This document shows, in pieces, positions 1-5,830 of a stretch of 5,854 nucleotides of DNA. The position numbers and the translations under genes were made by a program. Numbering within the stretch: position 1 is the stretch's first letter; each line of letters starts with the position of its first letter. Location: positions 1-5,854 of the forward strand of contig DAOVUK010000233.1 in NCBI GenBank assembly GCA_030632625.1, given 5' to 3'. Under the pieces are notes generated by a model, which did no database searches, had not been told where the DNA came from, and was given only the letters and a program-made list of their open reading frames with translations. The stretch is from Gammaproteobacteria bacterium. GTDB taxonomy: Bacteria > Pseudomonadota > Gammaproteobacteria > GRL18.

Positions 1-116
1 ACATGAATGGGCCCGGAATCACTGGTGAACCAGAAATCCAGAATAATGCCTTTTGCTGTATCACGCCATTGACGGGTTAAAAGAAAGGCCTCTATTGATG
101 GCTCGGTATCAGACAT
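1..116 (-). CDS. polB: DNA polymerase II, N-terminal fragment (truncated by window edge)
   Basis: Thirty-eight codons plus two bases of a minus-strand frame are visible, starting at the ATG at 116-114 and running off the left edge. The peptide contains FLLTRQWRDT at residues 11-20 and later DFWFTSDSGP. From memory this matches the extreme N-terminus of E. coli PolB (FILTRHWRDT, then a SFWLATDNGP-like stretch) in order and spacing. PolB is a family B polymerase with 3'-5' exonuclease activity, SOS-inducible in E. coli, that helps replication restart and damage tolerance. The start lies inside the oxyR 3' end: the two frames overlap by 8 nt (109-116). No good Shine-Dalgarno sequence precedes the ATG, only an A7 tract, so translation probably depends on ribosomes finishing oxyR. 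The catalytic domains lie outside the window. Identity rests on about 30 residues, but the match is distinctive. Confidence 0.82.
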   Translation of the reverse strand, partial: MSDTEPSIEAFLLTRQWRDTAKGIILDFWFTSDSGPIH

Positions 117-1113
117 GTTTTTTTGGCTCAGCTGATTTTTTATCAGTCAGGCTATTATCCGGTAACTTCCTGTCTGGCAAACTCCTATCCGGTAAAAAGT
201 GCAATATCTGTTTCTTCACCAGACTATACAATTGTTCAAATTCTTTGGTTCTATTTGACTGGATACGCCAGGCAAAACCAATTTCCCGAAAGTCATTATG
301 GGAATCTGCTAACGGGCTGATAATTATATCTGTATTATTTAGAATGCCTGAAGCGATAGCCATTTCCGGCAGGAAAGTCACACCCAGATCATTATTCACC
401 ATTTGTACCAGCGTGTGTAAACTACTGGCAGAAAATGAGTTGATTTTTTCTGTGCGCTGCAGGCTGCATGCAGACAGAGCGTGATCTCTCAGGCAGTGAC
501 CATCTTCCAGTAAGAGCAGACTATTATCGGCTAAGTTTGAATAATCGGCATTAAGCGCTTCTGTTTTTATTCCTGTATTGAGCTGTGAATCCTTATGCTG
601 GGCAAAATAAAAACGATCTTCATAAAAACTTTTCATCACCACTCCGGATGACGGGTAAGGCAGCGCTAATAATACCAAATCCAGCTCGCCGTCATTTAAC
701 TGCTTTAAAACAATATCACTCTGTTGTTCCCGGACAAAAACTTTGAGCTCAGGAAACTCCTGTTTAAACATCATGAGTATTTGCGGAACCAGAAAAGGCG
801 CAATCGTGGGTATCACTCCCAGCTTCAAGATACCACCAAACGGTTTGGAAAAAGACTGAACCTGTTGCGTTAACTCTTCCACAGCCAGTAAAATACCCTG
901 GGCCTGCTGTACTACATCTTCTGCCAGGGGGGTAAAGAGAATTTTTTTATTGTCTCTTTCAATCAAGCGAACACCCAATACATCTTCCAATGCGGCAATA
1001 CCGCTGCTCAGAGTAGACTGGCTGACAAAACAGGCCTTGGCTGCCTCTCCAAAATGCTGATATTTATGGACATTAATTAAATAATGAAGGTGTTTCAGAC
1101 TGGGTAACCTCAT
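109..1113 (-). CDS. oxyR: OxyR, peroxide-sensing LysR-family transcriptional regulator
   Basis: This 334-aa protein is a LysR-type regulator. An N-terminal winged helix-turn-helix spans residues 1-60 (FGEAAKACFVSQSTLS at 21-36), a linker helix follows to about 90, and the effector domain runs from about 93 to 305. LEDGHCLRDHAL holds Cys207, with Cys216 nine residues later. This matches E. coli Cys199/Cys208, which form the H2O2-induced disulfide. His206 (E. coli His198) and Thr103 (Thr100) are kept, while E. coli Thr129 aligns with Ser132. The ATG at 1113 is preceded by AAAAGGAG (1120-1127) six bases away, a strong ribosome binding site. The protein is about 29 residues longer than E. coli OxyR because of a C-terminal tail made of five-residue repeats (307-326) and a lysine-rich end. 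It is divergent from the Prx-Grx gene, a likely target, and overlaps polB downstream. Autoregulation from the shared intergenic region is expected from the family but was not shown here. Confidence 0.95.
   Translation of the reverse strand: MRLPSLKHLHYLINVHKYQHFGEAAKACFVSQSTLSSGIAALEDVLGVRLIERDNKKILFTPLAEDVVQQAQGILLAVEELTQQVQSFSKPFGGILKLGVIPTIAPFLVPQILMMFKQEFPELKVFVREQQSDIVLKQLNDGELDLVLLALPYPSSGVVMKSFYEDRFYFAQHKDSQLNTGIKTEALNADYSNLADNSLLLLEDGHCLRDHALSACSLQRTEKINSFSASSLHTLVQMVNNDLGVTFLPEMAIASGILNNTDIIISPLADSHNDFREIGFAWRIQSNRTKEFEQLYSLVKKQILHFLPDRSLPDRKLPDNSLTDKKSAEPKKHV
136..195. repeat. Degenerate 15-bp tandem repeat, four units, in the 3' end of oxyR
   Basis: Four consecutive 15-bp units (181-195, 166-180, 151-165, 136-150) align with shared positions such as TATCCGGTAA in two of them and CTGTCTGGCAA in a third. 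On the minus strand they encode LPDRS, LPDRK, LPDNS and LTDKK, residues 307-326 of OxyR. The fourth unit is the most diverged. Because 15 is a multiple of three, changes in unit number would keep the oxyR frame and the downstream polB overlap. Confidence 0.8.
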
Positions 1114-1210
1114 ATCAAGCTCCTTTTGTAACTACTTTTTACAATAATAGACCGTCATATATACAAACTTATCCACATAGTACAATCGATTTTTTCAATT
1201 ATAACATTCT

Positions 1211-1231
1211 AATTAATCTATTTTATTAATT
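1211..1231. repeat. Inverted repeat AATTAAT-N7-ATTAATT
   Basis: AATTAAT at 1211-1217 and ATTAATT at 1225-1231 are perfect 7-bp inverted arms with a 7-bp spacer that contains CTAT. The centre lies about 24 bp before the candidate -10 box of the Prx-Grx gene, where a LysR-type activator would contact RNA polymerase. The low complexity of the region means chance cannot be excluded. Confidence 0.45.
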
Positions 1232-1250
1232 GTATAAAAATAATTATACT
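1222..1250 (+). promoter_or_regulatory. Candidate promoter of the Prx-Grx gene
   Basis: TATACT at 1245-1250 matches the sigma70 -10 consensus at five of six positions. The hexamer 17 bp upstream (1222-1227, TTTATT) is a poor -35. A good -10 with a weak -35 is what an activator-dependent promoter usually looks like. The predicted start, near 1257, leaves a leader of about 50 nt. A second inverted repeat, GTATAA (1232-1237) with TTATAC (1244-1249), overlaps the -10 box. Confidence 0.45.
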
Positions 1251-1308
1251 ATCGCCATCAAATCAATAAATTATTACAAAAATTCATAATTCTTCATAGG
1301 AGAAAAAC

Positions 1309-2037
1309 ATGTTAGAAAATCGTGAAGGTCAGAGAGTACCAGCCGTTATTTTTAAAACCCGCCACAACAGTGAGTGGCTTGATGTCTCAAGCAGTGATTT
1401 ATTTGACAATAAAAGAGTAGTTGTTTTTGCTCTGCCGGGTGCCTTTACACCGACCTGTTCATCCAGTCACCTGCCAAGATACAATGAGCTGTATCCTGTT
1501 TTTAAAGAGAACGGCATTGATGATATTTATTGTCTGTCGGTGAATGATACTTTTGTTATGAATGCCTGGCAGGATGATCAAAGTGCAGAGAAAATCACTA
1601 TGCTGCCTGATGGTAATGGCGAGTTCTCAAAAGGTATGGGAATGCTGGTTGATAAACAAAATCTGGGCTTTGGTGATCGTTCCTGGCGTTATGCAATGAT
1701 TGTCAATGATGGTGAAATTGAAAAAATGTTTATTGAGCCTGAAGTCGATGGTGACCCGTTTGGTGTTTCTGATGCCGATACAGTCCTGAAACACATTAAT
1801 CCGCAAGCTAAGGCACTGCCTGTGGTGACTATTATTACCCGCAAAGGTTGTCCGCATTGTACTCGTGCTAAGGAATTACTGGATGCTAAGGGCTTACCTT
1901 TTGAAGAAGTTGAATTAAATCAGTCCGTAACAAATCGTTCATTGACGGCTTTAAGTGGTGCTCATACAACACCACAGGTATTTATGGATGGAAAATTGAT
2001 TGGTGGCGCTGATGATTTAGAAGCTTTTTTCAAGTAA
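1309..2037 (+). CDS. Hybrid peroxiredoxin-glutaredoxin (Prx5-Grx fusion), glutathione-dependent peroxidase
   Basis: This 242-aa cytoplasmic enzyme reduces H2O2 and alkyl hydroperoxides and is recycled by glutathione through its fused glutaredoxin. Residues 1-165 are a Prx5-type (AhpC/TSA superfamily) domain. The PxxxTxxC signature is P43-T47-C50, with C50 the peroxidatic cysteine, and the conserved arginine lies in DRSWRYAM (R127). C75 sits in the conserved CLSVND strand. Residues 170-242 are a glutaredoxin with the dithiol CPHC site (C181, C184), the cis-proline TPQVF (P222) and GGADD (232-236) for glutathione binding. The domain order and many residues match H. influenzae hybrid Prx5. The ATG has an AGGAG ribosome site (1298-1302) six bases upstream. 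The neighbour is divergent oxyR, which suggests OxyR control. Both active sites look intact, and there is no signal peptide. Confidence 0.95.
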   Translation: MLENREGQRVPAVIFKTRHNSEWLDVSSSDLFDNKRVVVFALPGAFTPTCSSSHLPRYNELYPVFKENGIDDIYCLSVNDTFVMNAWQDDQSAEKITMLPDGNGEFSKGMGMLVDKQNLGFGDRSWRYAMIVNDGEIEKMFIEPEVDGDPFGVSDADTVLKHINPQAKALPVVTIITRKGCPHCTRAKELLDAKGLPFEEVELNQSVTNRSLTALSGAHTTPQVFMDGKLIGGADDLEAFFK

Positions 2038-2052
2038 ATTTCAGCTCCCTGA

Positions 2053-2085
2053 CTTCAGCTCCTCATGTTAAGTGAAGGGCTGAAG
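2053..2085. terminator. Hairpin between convergent genes, possible bidirectional terminator
   Basis: CTTCAGC (2053-2059) pairs perfectly with GCTGAAG (2079-2085). The stem continues with CC/GG (2061-2062 with 2077-2078) and TCA/TGA (2063-2065 with 2073-2075), separated by single bulges at 2060 and 2076. It lies 15 nt after the Prx-Grx stop and 6 nt after the stop of the convergent GGDEF-EAL gene. Neither strand has a proper U-tract after the stem, so it is not a textbook intrinsic terminator. It may instead protect the 3' ends of the transcripts. Confidence 0.45.
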
Positions 2086-2091
2086 CATTGC

Positions 2092-5000
2092 TTAATACTT
2101 CTCAAGATACACTTCCATTTCATCAACAGGCATTGGCTTACTATACAGATAGCCCTGAATATTCAGACAGCCATTAGTCACTAAAAAGTCTTTCTGCTCT
2201 TCAGTCTCAACCCCCTCAGCAATAATCCTGAGATTTAAACTTTTTGCCAGAGCGATGACCGCCCTGGTAATAGCAGCATCCTCTTCATCATCCGGTAAAT
2301 CTCTGACAAATGATTGATCGATCTTCAGCTTATCAATCGGAAAACGTTTCAGGTAGGAGAGTGAAGAGTAACCGGTTCCAAAGTCATCAATAGCCAGCCT
2401 GATACCAATATCCCTGATCTGTTTGAGAATGGCGATTGCATTCTCAGGATGTTTCATAATCTGCCCCTCAGTGACTTCAAGTTCCAGCCATTCTGCTTTG
2501 CATTCTGTCTCTTCTAACAGAGCAGACAACATCACTATAAAATCTTTTTCCTGGAGTTGTTTCACAGCAAGATTGAGTGTCAGCACACCCGGATTAATGC
2601 CCTTTTTATACCACTCTACCAGCTGCCTCATCGCGGTCCTCATCACCCACTGATCCAGTGGTATAATAAAGCCAATCTCTTCTGCAAGCGGGATGAATTT
2701 TGCTGGTGACACCAGGCCCATAACAGGGTGCTGCCAGCGTACTAAAGCTTCCATACCGATGAGCCTGCCGCTTTGAGCATTTATTTGCGGCTGATAATAA
2801 ACAATGAACTCTTGTTTCACCAGAGCCTGACGGAGATTGCTTTCCATGAACACATGTTCGAAGGCTTTTTCTGTCATCTCTGCAGTATAAAACTGATAGG
2901 TGTTACGACCATCATCTTTAGCTTTATACATAGCGGCATCAGAATTTTTAAGCAATATCTCCGCTGATCCGCCATCTTCGGGATAGATCGCAATACCTAA
3001 ACTGAGGGTTAAATAAAAAGTATGATCGTCTATTTTAATCGGCCGCAGCATTTTATTCATCAATTTTAGAACCACATCAATAACCACTGCTGACTCTTTG
3101 ACATCATCCACAAGTACCACAAATTCATCCCCGCCAAATCGGGCAATTGTGTCAGTATCCCGTAAGCATACTTTAAGTCTTTCAGCTGTTTTTTTAAGTA
3201 CTTCATCCCCTAATAAATGACCCACTGAATCATTAATTTCTTTAAACCGGTCAAGATCAATAAACAGCACTGCAATCTGGCGTTTATTACGCTTGGCTTT
3301 TTTAATGGCTAAAGAGAGCCTGTCCAGAAAAAGAGTGCGATTGGGTAAATCAGTTAATTCATCATACTGAGCCTGATGCTTCAGTTCAGCTTCTGCTTTC
3401 TTATATTCGGTTCTGTCAAGGATGATGGCGACATACTGCTCTTTATCATTATTTTTAATCAACTGAAGATGGACTTCAACAGGGTAATAGCTGCCATCTT
3501 TTCTGGCATGACTTGTTTCAAAAATAATTTTTCTCTCTTTACCCTGGGCAAGTGAAGAAATGGCCTTTTTAAATGCTTCAGCACTATAATCAGGATTTAT
3601 ATCATAGGGATACATTGCCAGCATTTCATCAAATGTATAGCCTAGATTATTTCTTGCGGCCCGGTTAACATAGTTAAACTGTAATGTTTCTTTATCAAAA
3701 ATATAAATTTCATTAAGACTTTCATTAATAATATGCCCCAGAGATTCAAGGTGGCTCTCAATCGTCTTTTGATCGGTGACGTTTTTAGCAATCCCTTCAA
3801 CACTGACCACCTCATTATTATCATTAAACACCGCATGTTCTGCCACTTCCAGGGTAATAACAGCCCCGTTTTTATGATACACTTCTACCAGATAAGGCTC
3901 CACTTCTAAACCACTAATTACTTTCTGTGTGTACTCTGCAACTTTTTTGTTCTGAGGATTATCAGTCAGATACTCTGAATGATGAACTAAAAATTCTTCA
4001 GCTGTATAGCCCAGAATACTATTGAGAGAATCACTAACATATGTAAAGACACCCTCGACATCATGGGCATAAAAAAAGTAGTGCAACTGGATATTTTCAA
4101 CAAGCGTACGATAGCGTGCTTCACTATTTTTTAATATCTGCTCTATCTCATGACGTTCCGTGTCATTTTGAAAGACCAGAACTGTACCAAAGGTTTCTCC
4201 ATTTTGATTTTTAACCGGCGCTGCCGAATCACTGATAATATACTCTTTGCCCGTTTTACTGATAAGTTTACTGCTATTGGATATTAATTTACTGAGCCCT
4301 TCGTTAAGCACAGCCGAGATAGGCGTTTTGATTTTTTCATCAGTTTTGACATTATGAATATTTAACACGCTGTCAATATGTAAGCCGTATACTTCTGAAT
4401 TTTTATATTCAGTTAATTTTTCAGCCATTTCATTAAAAAAGGTCACATTGCCTTTTTTGTCAGTAATAACCACCGCATCGCCAATTGAACGCAGGGTTAT
4501 AATGGCTTTCTCTTTCTCTTCAAACAAAGACAATGCATATCGCTGCTGACGGCTTCGTACTATAGACAGGTAGGTAAACATAGTGATATTAATTAATAAA
4601 GAACAGGCAATAATCCAGGCAAACTGATAATTTCTCTCTGCTATTTCATTGTCTATTCTCTGTGTAATATGTAATGACAGCGTATCTATCAAGCCAATAA
4701 TATTTTTAAAGTCACGATCAAACTGTTGATCCATATCACTGCCGATGCCATGTTTTTTAGCGTTCTGCCAGCGTTGCTGAGCAATTGAATAAAAGTCTTT
4801 TAACTTAAATTCAATCACTTTAAGCGCTTGCATATATTCTTGATCTTTAAGCTCATTCAGTGTGTTTTCGCTGTTTTGAATATAAAGGCTAAACGGCTTA
4901 TGCGCAAAAGGTGTCATCACCTCTTTTTGAATATCAATAGTTGAATCACCCCCCAGAGCTTCTTCCAGCCATAAATGTGCTTGTGAAAGATCACTTTTAA

Positions 5001-5145
5001 GCACTTTTATTTCATTTTGCAACGGCAGGTATTTCTGCATGGAATTATCCCAGCTGAAATGCATTGAAATAATCGCAATAAGGTTAATTATAAAAACAAT
5101 TAACAGGCTTAGAACAGGCAATGATTTTATAATGCTGTTTTTCAT
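2092..5145 (-). CDS. Membrane-anchored PAS-GGDEF-EAL cyclic-di-GMP signalling protein
   Basis: This 1017-aa inner-membrane protein makes and/or breaks c-di-GMP. A membrane helix at about 8-28 and another at about 174-196 flank a roughly 145-residue, mostly helical periplasmic sensor of no recognised family. Three PAS-like domains follow (about 213-330, 344-457, 463-580), the last ending in an LDRTEYKKAEAEL coupling helix. The GGDEF domain (about 590-755) has DLDRFKEIND (630-639), an intact GGDEF (671-675) and an intact RxxD inhibitory site (R662-D665) five residues before it. The EAL domain (about 765-1015) keeps EAL (799-801), N858, ExTE (890-893), DDFGTG (920-925), K941, E977 and Q997, the residues expected for phosphodiesterase activity. 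Both domains therefore look competent, and net direction cannot be read from sequence. The start has only a weak GTGAG (5149-5153) close to the ATG. It is 41 nt downstream of a small gene on the same strand, so co-transcription is likely. Confidence 0.95.
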   Translation of the reverse strand: MKNSIIKSLPVLSLLIVFIINLIAIISMHFSWDNSMQKYLPLQNEIKVLKSDLSQAHLWLEEALGGDSTIDIQKEVMTPFAHKPFSLYIQNSENTLNELKDQEYMQALKVIEFKLKDFYSIAQQRWQNAKKHGIGSDMDQQFDRDFKNIIGLIDTLSLHITQRIDNEIAERNYQFAWIIACSLLINITMFTYLSIVRSRQQRYALSLFEEKEKAIITLRSIGDAVVITDKKGNVTFFNEMAEKLTEYKNSEVYGLHIDSVLNIHNVKTDEKIKTPISAVLNEGLSKLISNSSKLISKTGKEYIISDSAAPVKNQNGETFGTVLVFQNDTERHEIEQILKNSEARYRTLVENIQLHYFFYAHDVEGVFTYVSDSLNSILGYTAEEFLVHHSEYLTDNPQNKKVAEYTQKVISGLEVEPYLVEVYHKNGAVITLEVAEHAVFNDNNEVVSVEGIAKNVTDQKTIESHLESLGHIINESLNEIYIFDKETLQFNYVNRAARNNLGYTFDEMLAMYPYDINPDYSAEAFKKAISSLAQGKERKIIFETSHARKDGSYYPVEVHLQLIKNNDKEQYVAIILDRTEYKKAEAELKHQAQYDELTDLPNRTLFLDRLSLAIKKAKRNKRQIAVLFIDLDRFKEINDSVGHLLGDEVLKKTAERLKVCLRDTDTIARFGGDEFVVLVDDVKESAVVIDVVLKLMNKMLRPIKIDDHTFYLTLSLGIAIYPEDGGSAEILLKNSDAAMYKAKDDGRNTYQFYTAEMTEKAFEHVFMESNLRQALVKQEFIVYYQPQINAQSGRLIGMEALVRWQHPVMGLVSPAKFIPLAEEIGFIIPLDQWVMRTAMRQLVEWYKKGINPGVLTLNLAVKQLQEKDFIVMLSALLEETECKAEWLELEVTEGQIMKHPENAIAILKQIRDIGIRLAIDDFGTGYSSLSYLKRFPIDKLKIDQSFVRDLPDDEEDAAITRAVIALAKSLNLRIIAEGVETEEQKDFLVTNGCLNIQGYLYSKPMPVDEMEVYLEKY

Positions 5146-5186
5146 AAACTCACTATCTTACGGACTGTAGAAATGGACAGAGAAAA

Positions 5187-5393
5187 TTAGATCGTAGAAT
5201 CGATATTGGACAATTCCTGGTATAGCCCTTCATTGCCTTCCCGATCCATATTACCCCACTCATCGAAACAGATCAGATCTTCTACCGCTAAACGTTCGCG
5301 CCAGCCAGCCGTTTTTAATTCCGGTTCAGTATAAAATAATGGTCCGATTGGCGGGCAGGTACAGGTGTTTCCATACGACTCATGCTCCAACAT
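5187..5393 (-). CDS. Unrecognised small protein (68 aa) with an N-terminal CxCPP motif
   Basis: I do not recognise this family. The chosen start is the ATG at 5393 (MLEHESYGNT), which overlaps the upstream 105-aa gene by 14 nt; a GGGG lies eight bases before it, inside that gene. The frame stays open up to 5462, but a start there would add residues overlapping coding sequence of the neighbour. The protein is acidic and soluble, with no membrane segment or signal peptide. It has CTCPP at residues 11-15 (C11, C13), a third cysteine C42 (LICFDEWGN), and a region rich in Glu, Asp, Trp and Gly. The close cysteines could bind metal or act in redox, but this is only a guess. Overlap with the gene upstream and the 41-nt gap to the GGDEF-EAL gene suggest one operon. 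Overall composition resembles real protein rather than a random frame. Confidence 0.65.
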   Translation of the reverse strand: MLEHESYGNTCTCPPIGPLFYTEPELKTAGWRERLAVEDLICFDEWGNMDREGNEGLYQELSNIDSTI

Positions 5394-5697
5394 CCAGATA
5401 ACCCCGTTCAATGGCGACTTCCAGAGCCTTAGATCCTTCAACCAGTTCTTCATAGGTTGCACGGTTAATGCTCAGCTTTCTAATCTGTTCCGGAGTCGGT
5501 CGTGCACCCTCTAAAACATTGGACAGATCAAATAAACTTTGTAAATAATGTGCTCTGGCCTGAGCAACCATTTTGACCACGGGATTTAAATCAGCCAGTT
5601 TTAATTCAGCTATTCTGGGATTTATTTCCTGACGATTGATTTCACGGACTTCTTTTTCAAATTGAAGCAGTAATCGATTGATATCCAGTTCACTCAT
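5380..5697 (-). CDS. Unrecognised helical protein (105 aa), first gene of the small cluster
   Basis: I cannot assign a family. The start is the ATG at 5697 (MSELDINRLL) because GAGGTG (5702-5707) lies four bases upstream; an in-frame ATG at 5751 has no such site and adds an atypical hydrophobic, cysteine-containing stretch. The product looks entirely alpha-helical, with no cysteine, signal peptide or membrane segment. Residues 8-35 are charged and amphipathic (LLLQFEKEVREINRQ), about 38-64 form a second helix pair, and the C-terminal part from 67 (PTPEQIRKLSINRATYEELVEG) reads as two short helices. The stop TGA overlaps the next gene by 14 nt, so the two are probably translated together and may form a complex. 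A role with the downstream c-di-GMP enzyme is possible from position alone. Confidence 0.72.
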   Translation of the reverse strand: MSELDINRLLLQFEKEVREINRQEINPRIAELKLADLNPVVKMVAQARAHYLQSLFDLSNVLEGARPTPEQIRKLSINRATYEELVEGSKALEVAIERGYLDVGA

Positions 5698-5802
5698 GCG
5701 GCACCTCAAAATAAAAACAATACACTGTATAAACTCTATTTCAGGTGGCACTGTTGTTATTTTGCAGCGATGTTATTGCTTACTCCACCCTTCTACGTTA
5801 TT

Positions 5803-5830
5803 AGTATATATGGATATTAATTTTTATCAA
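5803..5830 (-). promoter_or_regulatory. Candidate sigma70 promoter for the small-gene / GGDEF-EAL cluster
   Basis: On the minus strand TTGATA (5830-5825) and TATACT (5808-5803) are separated by 16 bp, and each matches the sigma70 consensus at five of six positions. Transcription would start near 5796 and give a leader of about 100 nt before the ATG at 5697. No other equally good pair was noticed between it and that start. The leader (5698-5796) shows no clear riboswitch or attenuator. Confidence 0.45.

Larger units (their letters stand above)
1114..1308. promoter_or_regulatory. Divergent oxyR / Prx-Grx control region
   Basis: This 195-bp gap is strikingly AT-rich and separates two divergent start codons, so it must hold the promoters of both genes. 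OxyR sites are built from ATAG/CTAT quarter elements spaced about 11 bp apart. The isolated tetramers ATAG at 1147 and 1177, and CTAT at 1218 and 1249, are present, but they do not fall into the full 11-bp array, so no operator can be placed firmly. For oxyR, TATTAT (1144-1149, minus strand) is a weak -10 candidate without a good -35. Binding of OxyR here is inferred from gene arrangement. Confidence 0.6.

Noticed and set aside
53..484. Plus-strand open frame of 143 codons with LSGK/LSGN-like repeats
   Set aside because: It is antisense to oxyR; its apparent repeats are the other-strand reading of the 15-bp units, and it has no plausible ribosome site or family match.
1147..1190. OxyR site built from ATAG at 1147 and 1177
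   Set aside because: The two are 30 bp apart rather than 22, and the expected CTAT partners at 11-bp offsets are missing.
1627..1857. Minus-strand open frame antisense to the Prx-Grx gene
   Set aside because: It lies wholly within a clearly functional gene, with low-complexity, histidine-rich composition typical of a shadow frame.
2423..2967. Two plus-strand open frames (2423-2653 and 2773-2967)
   Set aside because: Both are antisense to the well-supported EAL and GGDEF coding region and show no protein family features.
3642..3836. Minus-strand open frame in another frame of the PAS region
   Set aside because: It is embedded in the continuous 1017-codon frame and has no ribosome site.
5394..5462. 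Longer start (ATG at 5462) for the 68-aa gene
   Set aside because: It would overlap the preceding gene by over 80 nt, and the extra residues look like an out-of-frame reading of that gene.
5187..5697. Single gene broken by a frameshift into the 105-aa and 68-aa parts
   Set aside because: Each part has a natural beginning and end, and the short overlap is normal for coupled genes; no shared domain crosses the junction. Not fully excluded without homologues.
5698..5751. Longer start (ATG at 5751) for the 105-aa gene
   Set aside because: It has no Shine-Dalgarno, and the added residues are unlike the rest; the ATG at 5697 has GAGGTG at good spacing.
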